Position numbers and translations under genes: made by a program. The notes beneath the pieces were generated by a model, which did no database searches, had not been told where the DNA came from, and saw nothing but the letters and a program-made list of their open reading frames with translations. This document shows positions 53,022 through 62,183 of a stretch of DNA of 64,000 nt, one piece after another. Position 1 is the first letter of the stretch. Each line of letters begins with the position of its first letter. The DNA comes from Saccharothrix sp. (lineage in GTDB: Bacteria; Actinomycetota; Actinomycetes; Mycobacteriales; Pseudonocardiaceae): contig NZ_JAPSLK010000008.1 of the NCBI RefSeq assembly GCF_031180885.1, positions 1 through 64,000 of the forward strand, in the 5' to 3' direction.

Positions 53022-53033
53022 TGGACTAGACCA
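53022..53033. promoter_or_regulatory. Putative DasR site (dre) before the chitinase
   Basis: TGGACTAGACCA; its reverse complement TGGTCTAGTCCA differs from the DasR consensus core TGGTCTAGACCA at one base. It lies about 41 bp upstream of the chitinase start, as in known chitinase promoters of streptomycetes. Confidence 0.6.
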
Positions 53034-53123
53034 TGCGGATCACTGTCAACACCCGGCCGGCCACCGCGCGCAACCATGCGAATTCCGCCCCACCGGGACC
53101 CTTCGGCAAGTTACTTTCACAAC

Positions 53124-55577
53124 GTGCAGGTACCGTGGAGAGCCGCCCCGCGCGCCGCGTTGTCGAGTCCGCTGACGCTGCTGGTCAGCGTGATCACCGC
53201 GCTCCTCCTGAGCTTCGTCGTGGCCGCCGCCGTGATGCACTACTCGGCCTCGGGCAGCGCCGCCCTGGACTACCAGCAGAACCGGCTGTGCACCGAGTCG
53301 CTGCACCCGTCGCTGGAGACCACCCTCCCCGCCCACCAGGTCACGCCGCTGCTCGACGACGTCCGGGCCAACGCCAACGGCCGCTCCGTGCTGCCCGCGA
53401 CCTACACCCGTGAGGCGCGCACCGACTTCGGCGGCAAGCAGACCTACGCCAAGTTCGGCTACCGCCCCGGCGCCACCGACCACCTGAAAGTCCTCGAAGG
53501 CGGCTCCAAGGACGGCCTGTGGGTGCCGCAGAGCATCGCCCGCACCACCGACCTGCAACTGGGCAAGCGGGGCATGGGTGGCGCGCTGCCGCCGGTCACC
53601 GCGATCTACGCCGACGTCCGCGACCCGCTGGAGCCCTACTGGTGCTCCGAGCGCACGTTCGTCATCCCGAACATCCTCAGCCGCAACGACCTGCTGACCT
53701 CCGTGGTGTGGATGCCCAGCGCGGAGTCGTTCGCGGCGCTGCCCCCGGAGTTGACCCGGCAGGTCGACGTGACGGTCCGCTTCCCCGCCGAGGTCCCCCG
53801 GACGGTGGACGAGGCCGAGCAGCTCATGGCGACCGGCACCGCACTGGTCGAGCCCTACGGCCGGCAGGGCATCCGGGTGGTGTCGCCGCTGGTGCTGCCG
53901 ATCGAGAACGCCCGGGAGACGGCGGGCAACGTCCGGTCGGCGATCCTCCCCCTCACCCTGATCAGCCTGCTCATCGGCCTGGCCGGGGTCGCGACGGTGA
54001 CCGCGCAGTGGGCGCAGCGCCGGCACGCCGAACTCCGCCTCCTGTGGGTGCGCGGGTCCGGTCCGGTGGCGCTGGGTGGGCGTGCGGTGCTGGAGTTGGG
54101 GTTGCCGCTGGTCGTGGGCGGGGCGCTGGGCCTGGGCGTCGGGTGGCTGCTCCTCCCGGTCTACGCGCCCTCGACCGCCTTGCCGGACGGGACGGTGCCG
54201 CGCGCGGTCCTCGCCGTGGTCACCGTGATCGTGCTCAGCCTGCTGGTGACGTGGGCGGCAGCGGCGTTCCGGGCGCATCGGGCGTTCCAGGCGGCGACGT
54301 CGGGCAGCGGGGTGCGGCGGGTGCTGACCGCGCTGCCGTGGGAGCTGGCGACCGGCGCGCTGGCGGTGTGGGCGTGGAACCGGGTGCAGCACAGCGGTCT
54401 GGCCACGCCGCTCAAGATCGGCGGCCTGCCCCGGATCGACGCGGCGGCACTGGCGTTCCCGCTGCTGGTGGTGCTGACGACGGCGCTGGTGGCGGCCCGG
54501 GTGGCGCGGTGGGCGCTGCGGGCCTCGCACCGGGCGTCGCTGTGGTCCAAGCCGGCGGCGCAACTCGCGATCCGCCGGTTGGCCGCCGCGGCGGGGCCGG
54601 TGACCGGGGTGCTGCTGGTGGGTGTGCTGGCGATCGGCACGATCGCGGTCGGCACGAGCATCGCCGGGTCGCAGAAGACCGCGCTGGACGTGAAGTCCGG
54701 CATGTACACCGGGGCGGAGAGCTACGCGCAGGTCTCGCCGGACGTCCAGTTGCCCGAGGCGTTGAAGGGCAACTCCACGATCGTGGGCCTGAGCGTGCTC
54801 GACGACCGGTCCGCGCTGGTGGTGGACCCGGAGACGTTCACCCGCGGCGCGTACCCCAGCGACATCGACCCAGCGCTGCTGATCCAGCCGCTGCGGGTCG
54901 GCGACGCCCCGCGCCGGGAGGTCACCCTGCCCGGCCTGCCGCCGATCAACCCGACCGCGCACGTGAAGTCGTTCCCCAGGCTCGGCACGTCCGGGTGGGT
55001 GGTGCCGCGGTCGGCGATCGAGGACCCCGGTGACGTCGGTTCCTGGTACGTGTGGTCGTCGCTGCCGCTGGGCGAGCTGACCACGGCGTTGGCGGACAAC
55101 GGGATCAAGTACCGCAACGTCGGTGAGAAGTCGAAGGCGATCGTCGGGCTGGCGTTCCTGACCATCCAGTGGACGTTCGGGTTCGTCACGGCCATCGGCG
55201 CGGTGCTGGCGGTGGTGGCGGCCATCGCGCTGCTGCTGGCGATCGAGGTGCGGCGGCGGCAGAACGCGGTGTCGGGGGCGTTCAGCACGCGGATGGGGCT
55301 GCGGCCCTCGGCGCTGCTGTCCAGCCACCTGCTGGAGCTGGGCGCGCTGGCCCTGGTCGCGGTGGCGGTCGGGTTGACCGCGAGCGGGGTGAGCAGCGGG
55401 TTCGCCGTGCCCAGGCTGGACCCGGCGCCGCGGATGACGCCCGCGCCGGAGGTGCCGGACGTGGGGCCGCTGCTGGTGTCCACGGTCGCCGGGAGCGTGC
55501 TGGTGGTGCTGGTGGCGGCGTGGATCGCGGTGCGCGCGGTCCGGTCGGCGAGGATCGGGGAGCTGATTCGTGGCTGA
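53124..55577 (+). CDS. FtsX/MacB-like ABC transporter permease
   Basis: 817 residues from a GTG at 53124; no clear ribosome binding site. N-terminal TM helix (LTLLVSVITALLLSFVVAAA), a large extracytoplasmic domain (about 45-280), then a membrane block near 285-350 and about six more helices to the C-terminus, ending LVVLVAAWIAVRAVRSARIG. This FtsX double-domain layout belongs to type VII (MacB/LolCDE-like) transporters, which use mechanical coupling to move lipids, peptides or antibiotics, not sugars. Its stop overlaps the first ATPase gene by 8 bp. Confidence 0.82.
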   Translation: MQVPWRAAPRAALSSPLTLLVSVITALLLSFVVAAAVMHYSASGSAALDYQQNRLCTESLHPSLETTLPAHQVTPLLDDVRANANGRSVLPATYTREARTDFGGKQTYAKFGYRPGATDHLKVLEGGSKDGLWVPQSIARTTDLQLGKRGMGGALPPVTAIYADVRDPLEPYWCSERTFVIPNILSRNDLLTSVVWMPSAESFAALPPELTRQVDVTVRFPAEVPRTVDEAEQLMATGTALVEPYGRQGIRVVSPLVLPIENARETAGNVRSAILPLTLISLLIGLAGVATVTAQWAQRRHAELRLLWVRGSGPVALGGRAVLELGLPLVVGGALGLGVGWLLLPVYAPSTALPDGTVPRAVLAVVTVIVLSLLVTWAAAAFRAHRAFQAATSGSGVRRVLTALPWELATGALAVWAWNRVQHSGLATPLKIGGLPRIDAAALAFPLLVVLTTALVAARVARWALRASHRASLWSKPAAQLAIRRLAAAAGPVTGVLLVGVLAIGTIAVGTSIAGSQKTALDVKSGMYTGAESYAQVSPDVQLPEALKGNSTIVGLSVLDDRSALVVDPETFTRGAYPSDIDPALLIQPLRVGDAPRREVTLPGLPPINPTAHVKSFPRLGTSGWVVPRSAIEDPGDVGSWYVWSSLPLGELTTALADNGIKYRNVGEKSKAIVGLAFLTIQWTFGFVTAIGAVLAVVAAIALLLAIEVRRRQNAVSGAFSTRMGLRPSALLSSHLLELGALALVAVAVGLTASGVSSGFAVPRLDPAPRMTPAPEVPDVGPLLVSTVAGSVLVVLVAAWIAVRAVRSARIGELIRG

Positions 55578-56231
55578 GACGGTGTTGCGGCTGCGCGAGG
55601 TGGGCGTGGCGTACCGGACGCCCGCCGGGTCGGTGACGGCCGTGTCGGAGGTGTCCCTGGCGGTGCCCGCGGCCGGCATCACCGTGCTGGCCGGGCCGTC
55701 CGGGTCGGGCAAGTCGACGCTGCTGCGGGTGCTCAGCCTGGTCGAGCGGCCCACGCGGGGCGCGGTCGAGCTGCGCGGGCGCGGCACCACGGGGCTGTCC
55801 GCGCGGGCGCGGCGGGCGTTGCGGCGCACCGAGATCGCCCTGGTGTTCCAGAACCCCTCGGACAACCTGATCGGGCACCTGACCGTCGGCGACAACCTGC
55901 GCGCCGCAGCCCAGGCCGCGGGCCGCCCGGCCGCCGTGGACGAGGTGCTGGACCGGCTCGGGCTGCCCGGCACGGCCGGGTGGAAGGTCTCCGCGCTGTC
56001 CGGCGGCCAGCAGCAGCGGCTGGCGTTCGGGTGCGCCCTGGCCCGGGGCGCGTCGGTGGTGCTGGCCGACGAGCCGACCTCGCAGCTCGACGCGGCCTCG
56101 GCGGACCTCGTCCTGGACACCCTGCGCGACCTGGCCGACGGCGGCGTGCCGGTGGTCGTGGCCTCCCACGACCCTCGGCTGATCTCGTTGGCGCACACCC
56201 GGTTCGACCTGCGGAACGGAGCGTTGGCGGC

Positions 56232-56235
<4 letters not shown>
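55570..56235 (+). CDS. ABC transporter ATP-binding protein (MacB type)
   Basis: 221 residues from a GTG. Walker A GPSGSGKSTLL, Q-loop VFQNPSDNLI, C-loop LSGGQQQR, Walker B VVLADEPTSQLD, H-loop ASHDPRL: a complete and conventional ABC ATPase of the LolD/MacB group. Overlaps the permease gene upstream (8 bp) and the second ATPase downstream (ATGA). Confidence 0.92.
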
Positions 56236-56873
<638 letters not shown>

Positions 56874-56879
56874 GTCGCG

Positions 56880-57926
56880 ATGGTCCGCCGACTCGCCACT
56901 GCGCTCTTGGTGCTGCCGCTGGTGGCCCTGCTGGTGCTGGTCTCCGACACGGCGCAACCGCCGCTGGTCGGGCCGGGCCCCGACGCGCCGACCGCCGCCG
57001 TCGCGATGGGCGACAGCACGATGTCCGGCGAGGGCGCGGGCACCTACGAGCCCGGCACCGACGGCGAGAACGGCAACTGGTGCCACCGGTCGCTCAAGGC
57101 GTCCATCCATAGGGTGAAACTGCCCGTGCCCGTGGACAAGGTGTTCAACCTGGCGTGCTCGGGCGCGAACGCCGAACAGGTCGGGCTGACCGACCAGGTC
57201 CGCAACACCGAGGGGTCCCAGGCGCGGCAGCTCGGCAAGATCGCCCGCGAGTACCGGGTGACCACCGTGGTGGTGGCGGTGGGCGCGAACGACGACCCCC
57301 GGTTCGCCGACGTGCTCAACACGTGCCTGCAGGCGTGGTTCCAGCGGCGCACGGACTGCTCCAAGGCGCTGACCGAGGACTGGCGCGGGCGCGTGGAGCG
57401 CATGGTGCCCAAGGTGCAGAAGGCGCTGCTGGACATCCGCCGCGTCCTGCGCGAGGCCGGCTACACGCCCCGCTCCTACGCCCTGGTCCTCCAGTCCTAC
57501 GCCGCTCCGGTGACCCCGGACCTGCCGTTCGACCTGCAGAACCTGGCCGGGTGTCCACTTCGGACCGGTGACCTGCGGTGGGTCCGCGACACCGCGGTCG
57601 GCGAGCTGTCCTCGGCTTTGCGGCGGGCGGCGTCGGCGGCGGGGGCGCGGTTCCTGGACCTGTCGAAGGCCGGGTTGAAGCACGAGGCGTGCTCCGGCGG
57701 GAAGAACCCGGACACCGAGTGGTTCACCCGGCTGACCGTGGACTTCGAGGGCCTGCGCGACGAGGCCCGGGCGCGGCACGCGCTCCAGGAGTCCTTCCAC
57801 CCCAACGCCCGCGGGCACGAGCAGTTCGCGCGGTGCCTGGGCGAGTTCCTGGGGACCTCGGCCCGGTCGGCGTCGTGCGTGGTCAACGGCGAGGGGACGC
57901 TGTCGCCCGTGCCGGACCAGGATTGA
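56880..57926 (+). CDS. Secreted SGNH/GDSL hydrolase
   Basis: 348 residues, 6 bp after the second ATPase, so probably the last gene of the exporter operon. Signal peptide about 1-25 (ATALLVLPLVALLVLVSDTA). SGNH blocks: GDSTMSGEGAG (nucleophile Ser), CSGANAEQ with Gly/Asn, VAVGANDD (Asn oxyanion), and SFHPNARGHEQF with His. Likely an extracytoplasmic esterase acting on lipid, acetylated polysaccharide or the exported product. Confidence 0.87.
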   Translation: MVRRLATALLVLPLVALLVLVSDTAQPPLVGPGPDAPTAAVAMGDSTMSGEGAGTYEPGTDGENGNWCHRSLKASIHRVKLPVPVDKVFNLACSGANAEQVGLTDQVRNTEGSQARQLGKIAREYRVTTVVVAVGANDDPRFADVLNTCLQAWFQRRTDCSKALTEDWRGRVERMVPKVQKALLDIRRVLREAGYTPRSYALVLQSYAAPVTPDLPFDLQNLAGCPLRTGDLRWVRDTAVGELSSALRRAASAAGARFLDLSKAGLKHEACSGGKNPDTEWFTRLTVDFEGLRDEARARHALQESFHPNARGHEQFARCLGEFLGTSARSASCVVNGEGTLSPVPDQD

Positions 57927-57959
57927 TCGTGTTGGACGCTCGGTGCGTTTTGGGATCGG

Positions 57960-58353
57960 AAATGTAGTGAGCGTCCGGGGTGGCCCTCGTGGTCGCCCAG
58001 GTGGAGCAGGGTTTCGTAGCGGCCCGGGCCTAGGGTGTGGCGTCCGGTGGTGAGGGTTTCTCGGAGGTCGAGGTCGTCGGCGGGGACGCGGTACATCTCC
58101 TGGGCGACCACGTCCGCGAACTGGCGTTCGGTGATCAGGTACGCGCGGGCGGCCGTGGTGCGCGGGAGGTCGGGGTCGTAGAAAGCCTGCCGCCGCCCCA
58201 AATGGGTGACTCGGTGGCGAAGTAGACGCCGCCGGGGACCGTGAGGGGTCTTGCGGTGGTGGGTGGGGTCGGGTCGCGGCACAGGGCGAGGTAGCGGGTG
58301 AACCGGTCGAGGTGCATGTTCGAGCCGTAGCTGACGTACCAGACCAGTGCCAT
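57960..58353 (-). pseudogene. YGSNM-fold (gamma-glutamylcyclotransferase-like) gene remnant
   Basis: From the ATG at 58353, WYVSYGSNMHLDRFTRYL and VPGGVYFATESPIWGGG give the N-terminus of a GGCT/BtrG-like protein, sometimes misnamed 'histone deacetylase' in actinomycetes. A one-base loss in the GGCGGCGGC run near 58190 shifts the frame to AFYDPDLPRTTAARAYLITE ... QEMYRVPADDLDL. Similarity ends near 57960, where the C-terminal part seems deleted. Starts only 16 bp from the divergent NACHT remnant. Confidence 0.7.
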
Positions 58354-58369
58354 GGGAGGATCTTCACCC

Positions 58370-59168
58370 GTGGCCGGGAACCTCAGCCACGCGGACGCGG
58401 TGAAGATCCTCGGGGCCAAGGAGAGCAAGCTCGTCTCGGCACTGGACCGGGTCCTGGGTGGCGCGCTGCTCGGTGGCGTGGCGCTGGGTGTGAGCGAGTT
58501 GCTGGGGTGGTTCGACGCGAAGGTCCCGCCCCCGCCGGGCTGCACATCCCCACGCTGGCCGACGCCTACATCGACCCCTGCTTCCAGGTCACGGCCGTCC
58601 GGGACCCGCAGCCGTCCGTGGCGGCGCGGCTGCCGGCCAGTGACTTCCTGACCGTGCGCGTCGAACTCCGCAGCACGCCGACCGAGGCCGATTTGCTGGA
58701 CCAGATCGAGCACGGGCTGCGGGCCGCCTTGCAGGAGAACCTGAGCTGGGCGGAGCTGAGTCGGGCGGCCGGGGACGCGCTGCCGGTAGTGCTGTTGGAC
58801 GGGCTGGACGAACTGTTGCAGGCGACCGGGGTCAGCCAGTCGCGGTACCTGCTGAAGATCGCGCAGTTCCAACAGGGCGCGGTGGGCCGGACCGCGAGCT
58901 GGTGGAACTCATCGGCGAGCACTGGGACAGGGTGGGCGTCCCGAACCTCGCGGCGGTGGCTGTGGTGGACGCGTGGTTGCGGTTGCACGAGAGCGGGTTC
59001 GTGTTTCGCGAGTCGAGGAACTGCCCGGACGTGGCGGGGCTGCTCGCCGAGGTCGATGTGGAGACCGTCGCGGCGCTCCGGCCGGACCTCGGCAAGCGGA
59101 TCGGTCACGCCATGCGGGGCTGGGCGCGGACGACGTGTGGCCGCACGACAGCGATCAGGCGTTCATGA
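58370..59168 (+). pseudogene. NACHT-domain (NLR-like) protein remnant
   Basis: From a GTG at 58370 (GGGAGG upstream): LSHADAVKILGAKESKLVSA and GGVALGVSELLGWFDAK match the helical N-terminal (NNH-type) domain of actinobacterial NACHT proteins. A frame change near 58535 leads to a segment lacking Walker A, then LTVRVELRSTPTEADLL and ALPVVLLDGLDELLQATGVS, the NACHT Walker B. After a second shift near 58885 comes AVAVVDAWLRLHESGFVF ... AALRPDLGKRIG from the C-terminal helices. Family members include antiphage bNACHTs; this copy cannot bind ATP normally. Confidence 0.72.
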
Positions 59169-59720
59169 CCTCGCGGCCCGCCACTCGTCCTCCAGGATCG
59201 CGTAGATGAACTCCTCGCCCCATTCGCCCTTGAAGATCTCGTTGTGGCGGAAGTGGGCTTCGCGGCGCATCCCGAGGCGTTCCATGACCCGCCACGACTT
59301 GTCGTTGTGGGCGTCGCAGGAGGCGACGATGCGGTGCAGGCCGAGGTTGACGAAACCCAGTTCCAGCATGGCTTTCGACGCTTCGGTGGCGAAGCCGCGG
59401 CCGTGGTGGTCGGGGTGGAAGGTGTAGCCGATCTCGCCTTGGCGGTGGGTCTCGCTGAGGTACTTGAGGACCGACTCGCCGATGACCAGCCCGTCGTGGA
59501 CGACCGCGAGGGCGAGGTGTTCGCCTTCCTTTTCCGGCCAGGTGACGGACATCTTGAGCTTGAGGTTGTCGGTGGTCTCCTCGGGGGTGCGGGCTTCGCC
59601 GTAGAGGAAGCGCACCACGTCCGGTCGGGACTGGTAGGCGTGCAGGGCGGCGTGGTCGTCGGGGGTGAAGGGGCGCAGGGTGAGGCGCTCGGTGCGGATC
59701 GGGTAGTCGGGCGTGGTCAC
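59163..59720 (-). CDS. GNAT-family N-acetyltransferase (RimJ/RimL-like)
   Basis: 185 residues from the GTG at 59720. RimJ/L pattern: IRTERLTLRPFTPDDHAAL, then the acetyl-CoA loop GEIGYTFHPDHHGRGFATEA (R/Q-x-x-G-x-G/A) and LHRIVASCDAHNDKSWRVMERLGM. Probably acetylates an N-terminus or a small amine. Its stop overlaps the NACHT remnant tail to tail. Confidence 0.88.
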   Translation of the reverse strand: MTTPDYPIRTERLTLRPFTPDDHAALHAYQSRPDVVRFLYGEARTPEETTDNLKLKMSVTWPEKEGEHLALAVVHDGLVIGESVLKYLSETHRQGEIGYTFHPDHHGRGFATEASKAMLELGFVNLGLHRIVASCDAHNDKSWRVMERLGMRREAHFRHNEIFKGEWGEEFIYAILEDEWRAARS

Positions 59721-59785
59721 GTGGGTCAATCTATGGGGAACCCGGTCCTGGGGCGGACCGGGTTTCCCTCGATTTCGCTGTTCGC

Positions 59786-61195
59786 TTAAAGGTCGGCCAG
59801 TGCGGTGATCGGGTTCTCGACGCAGTCCGCGACGAACCGGAGGAAGCCGCCCGCCGTGCCGCCGTCGCACACGCGGTGGTCGAAGGCGAGGGTGAGCTGG
59901 GCGACCTTGCGGACGGCGAGTTGGCCGTCGACGGCCCAGGGTCGGTCGATGATGCGGCCGATGCCGAGGATCGCGGCTTCCGGGTGGTTGATGATCGCGG
60001 CCGAGCCGTCGACGCCGAAGACGCCGTAGTTGTTGACCGTGAAGGTGCCGCCGGTGAGGGCGGTCGGGGGGATGCGGCCTTCGCGGGCTTGGGTGGCGAG
60101 TTCGGTGATGCGGTGGGCGAGGGTGGACGTGGTGAGGGTGTGTGCGTCCTTGACGACGGGGACGACGAGGCCGCGGTCGGTTTGAGCGGCGAAGCCGAGG
60201 TGGATCTCGTCGAGGACGGCGACTTCGTCGTGCTCGACGCGGGAGTTGAGTTCGGGGAACTTGCGGAGGCCGAGGACGGTGAAGCGGGCCAGGAGGGCGA
60301 GGAGGGAGACGCCGGGGAGGGCGGCTCGGGCGTCGAGGAGGCCGGTGGCGTCGACGTCGACCCAGACGGTGGCTTCGGGGATTTCGCGGCGGGAGGTGGC
60401 GAGCTTCTCGGCAACCGCTCCACGCAGGCCGCGCAACGGGATCCGCCGAGCCACCGTGGCGGTGCTGGTCGCTGCCGGCGCTGCTGCCGAGCCTGCTGTA
60501 GCCGAGCCTGCTGTAGCCGAGCCTGCTGTGGCCGCCGACGCCGAGCCTGCCGCTGCCGGGGTTGCCGCTGCGGCGAGTTCGCGTTCGACGTCGACTCGGC
60601 GGATCACGCCGCCCGGACCGGTGCCTCGGATGGCGTTGAGAGACAGGCCGTGCTCGCGGGCCAACTGCCGGACGATCGGCGAGATGACAGCGGGCGCCAG
60701 GCCGGTCGAAGCAGGCTCGGCCGGCGCGGTCGGCGTTGTCGGAGCGGCCGGCGTTGTTGGCGTGGCCGGCGTTGTCGGAGCGGTTGTCGCGGTTGGAGCG
60801 GCGCGAGTTGGCGTGGGGCCGGCCTCCGGCCCCCGGTCACCATTGTCTCGCGGGGGTACGACAGTTTCAGGCGTGGCGGGTGTGGAGCGGCGGCGGGGGC
60901 GGCGGCGGGTGGGTTCTGAGGTGCCGTAGCCGATCAGGACGTTTCCGCTGTACTCCGACGAGACCTCGCCTACCGACAGGAGGACCGAGCCCACCGCCAG
61001 TTTTTCGCCCTCCTCGCCGTGGCGCGCCGTGATGACACCGGCGTAGGGGCAGGGGACCTCGACCACGGCCTTGGCGGTTTCGACCTCGACTACCGGCTGG
61101 TCGATGGTGACCGCGTCACCCACCTCGACCAGCCACGTCACGATCTCGCCCTCGGTCAGGCCCTCGCCCAGGTCCGGCAGGCGGAAGTCAGGCAC
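59786..61195 (-). CDS. bkdC: Branched-chain 2-oxoacid dehydrogenase E2 (dihydrolipoyl acyltransferase)
   Basis: 469 residues from a GTG overlapping the E1-beta gene by 8 bp. Lipoyl domain about 1-80 with the lipoyl-Lys in VEVETAKAVVEVP; Thr/Pro/Ala-rich flexible linker (about 90-165); E3/E1-binding domain about 170-210 (ISPIVRQLAREHGLSLNAIRG); second Ala/Ser/Gly linker encoded by tandem 15-bp DNA repeats (about 60485-60535); catalytic acyltransferase about 240-469 with LTLAFDHRVCDGG. Transfers the acyl group to CoA, making isobutyryl-, isovaleryl- or 2-methylbutyryl-CoA for catabolism and branched fatty acids. Confidence 0.93.
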   Translation of the reverse strand: MPDFRLPDLGEGLTEGEIVTWLVEVGDAVTIDQPVVEVETAKAVVEVPCPYAGVITARHGEEGEKLAVGSVLLSVGEVSSEYSGNVLIGYGTSEPTRRRPRRRSTPATPETVVPPRDNGDRGPEAGPTPTRAAPTATTAPTTPATPTTPAAPTTPTAPAEPASTGLAPAVISPIVRQLAREHGLSLNAIRGTGPGGVIRRVDVERELAAAATPAAAGSASAATAGSATAGSATAGSAAAPAATSTATVARRIPLRGLRGAVAEKLATSRREIPEATVWVDVDATGLLDARAALPGVSLLALLARFTVLGLRKFPELNSRVEHDEVAVLDEIHLGFAAQTDRGLVVPVVKDAHTLTTSTLAHRITELATQAREGRIPPTALTGGTFTVNNYGVFGVDGSAAIINHPEAAILGIGRIIDRPWAVDGQLAVRKVAQLTLAFDHRVCDGGTAGGFLRFVADCVENPITALADL

Positions 61196-62183
61196 CGCGC
61201 ACCTCCACGACCTCGTCGTCCCACTGGAGCCTCGCGATCGCGTCCAGGATGCGGTCCACGTTCGGCAGGTGGTGTTCCTCCAGCTTCGGCGGCGGGTACG
61301 GGATGTCCCAGCCGGTCACGCGCAGGACCGGAGCGTGCAGGTGGTGGAAGCAGCGTTCGGTCACGCGGGCCGCCACCTCGGCGCCGTAGCCGCCGAAGCC
61401 CGAAGCCTCGTGGACCACGACCGCACGTCCCGTGCGGCGGACCGACGCGCACACCGTCTCGTCGTCGAAGGGAGCCAGGGAGCGCAGGTCCACCACCTCG
61501 ACGTCCCAGCCCTCCTCCGTCGCCGCCTCGGCCGTTTCCAGTGCCGTGGCGACCATGGGGCCGTAGGCGATGAGGGTGACGTCCTTGCCTGGGCGGCGGA
61601 TCAGGGCTCGGTTCATGGGGATCGGGTCTGACGTGACCTCGCCCTTGGACCAGTAGCGGCGCTTCGGCTCCATGAAGATCACGGGATCGGGTGAAGCGAT
61701 GGCGTCGCGGAGGAGGCGGTAGGCGTCGTCGGGAGTGCCGGGGGTGACGACGGTCAGGCCGGGGGTGTGGGTGTAGTAGGCCTCGGAGGAGTCGCAGTGG
61801 TGCTCTACGCCGCCGATGCCGCCGCCGTAAGGGACGCGGATGACGACGGGCAGCGACACGCGGCCCCGGGTCCGGTTGCGGAGTTTGGCCAGGTGGCTGG
61901 TGATCTGTTCGAACGCCGGGTACGCGAAGGCGTCGAACTGCATCTCCACCACGGGGCGCAGGCCGTTCATGGCCATGCCGATCGCGGTGCCGACGATGCC
62001 CGACTCGGCCAGCGGGGTGTCGAAGACCCGGGTCGAACCGAAGCGGGCCTCCAGGCCGTCGGTCACCCGGAACACGCCGCCCAGCGCGCCGACGTCCTCG
62101 CCGAACACGAGCACGGTCGGGTCCTCGGCCAGCGCGTCGGCCAGCGCCCGGTTGAGCGCACCGGCCATCGAGACGGCGGTCAT
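61188..62183 (-). CDS. bkdB: Branched-chain 2-oxoacid dehydrogenase E1 beta subunit
   Basis: 331 residues. TPP-enzyme beta chain: VFGEDVGALGGVFRVTDGL, FDTPLAESGIVGTAIGMA, EMQFDAFAYPAFEQI, PYGGGIGGVEHHCDSSEAYY, DPVIFMEPKRRYW. Start overlaps the alpha-subunit stop (ATGA) and its end overlaps E2 by 8 bp, so subunits are made in order from one mRNA. Confidence 0.95.
   Translation of the reverse strand: MTAVSMAGALNRALADALAEDPTVLVFGEDVGALGGVFRVTDGLEARFGSTRVFDTPLAESGIVGTAIGMAMNGLRPVVEMQFDAFAYPAFEQITSHLAKLRNRTRGRVSLPVVIRVPYGGGIGGVEHHCDSSEAYYTHTPGLTVVTPGTPDDAYRLLRDAIASPDPVIFMEPKRRYWSKGEVTSDPIPMNRALIRRPGKDVTLIAYGPMVATALETAEAATEEGWDVEVVDLRSLAPFDDETVCASVRRTGRAVVVHEASGFGGYGAEVAARVTERCFHHLHAPVLRVTGWDIPYPPPKLEEHHLPNVDRILDAIARLQWDDEVVEVRGA

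Noticed and set aside
60485-60800. Ala/Thr-rich DNA repeats in the E2 gene as an independent repeat element
   Set aside because: They encode the flexible interdomain linkers expected in E2 and keep frame; ordinary coding slippage explains them.
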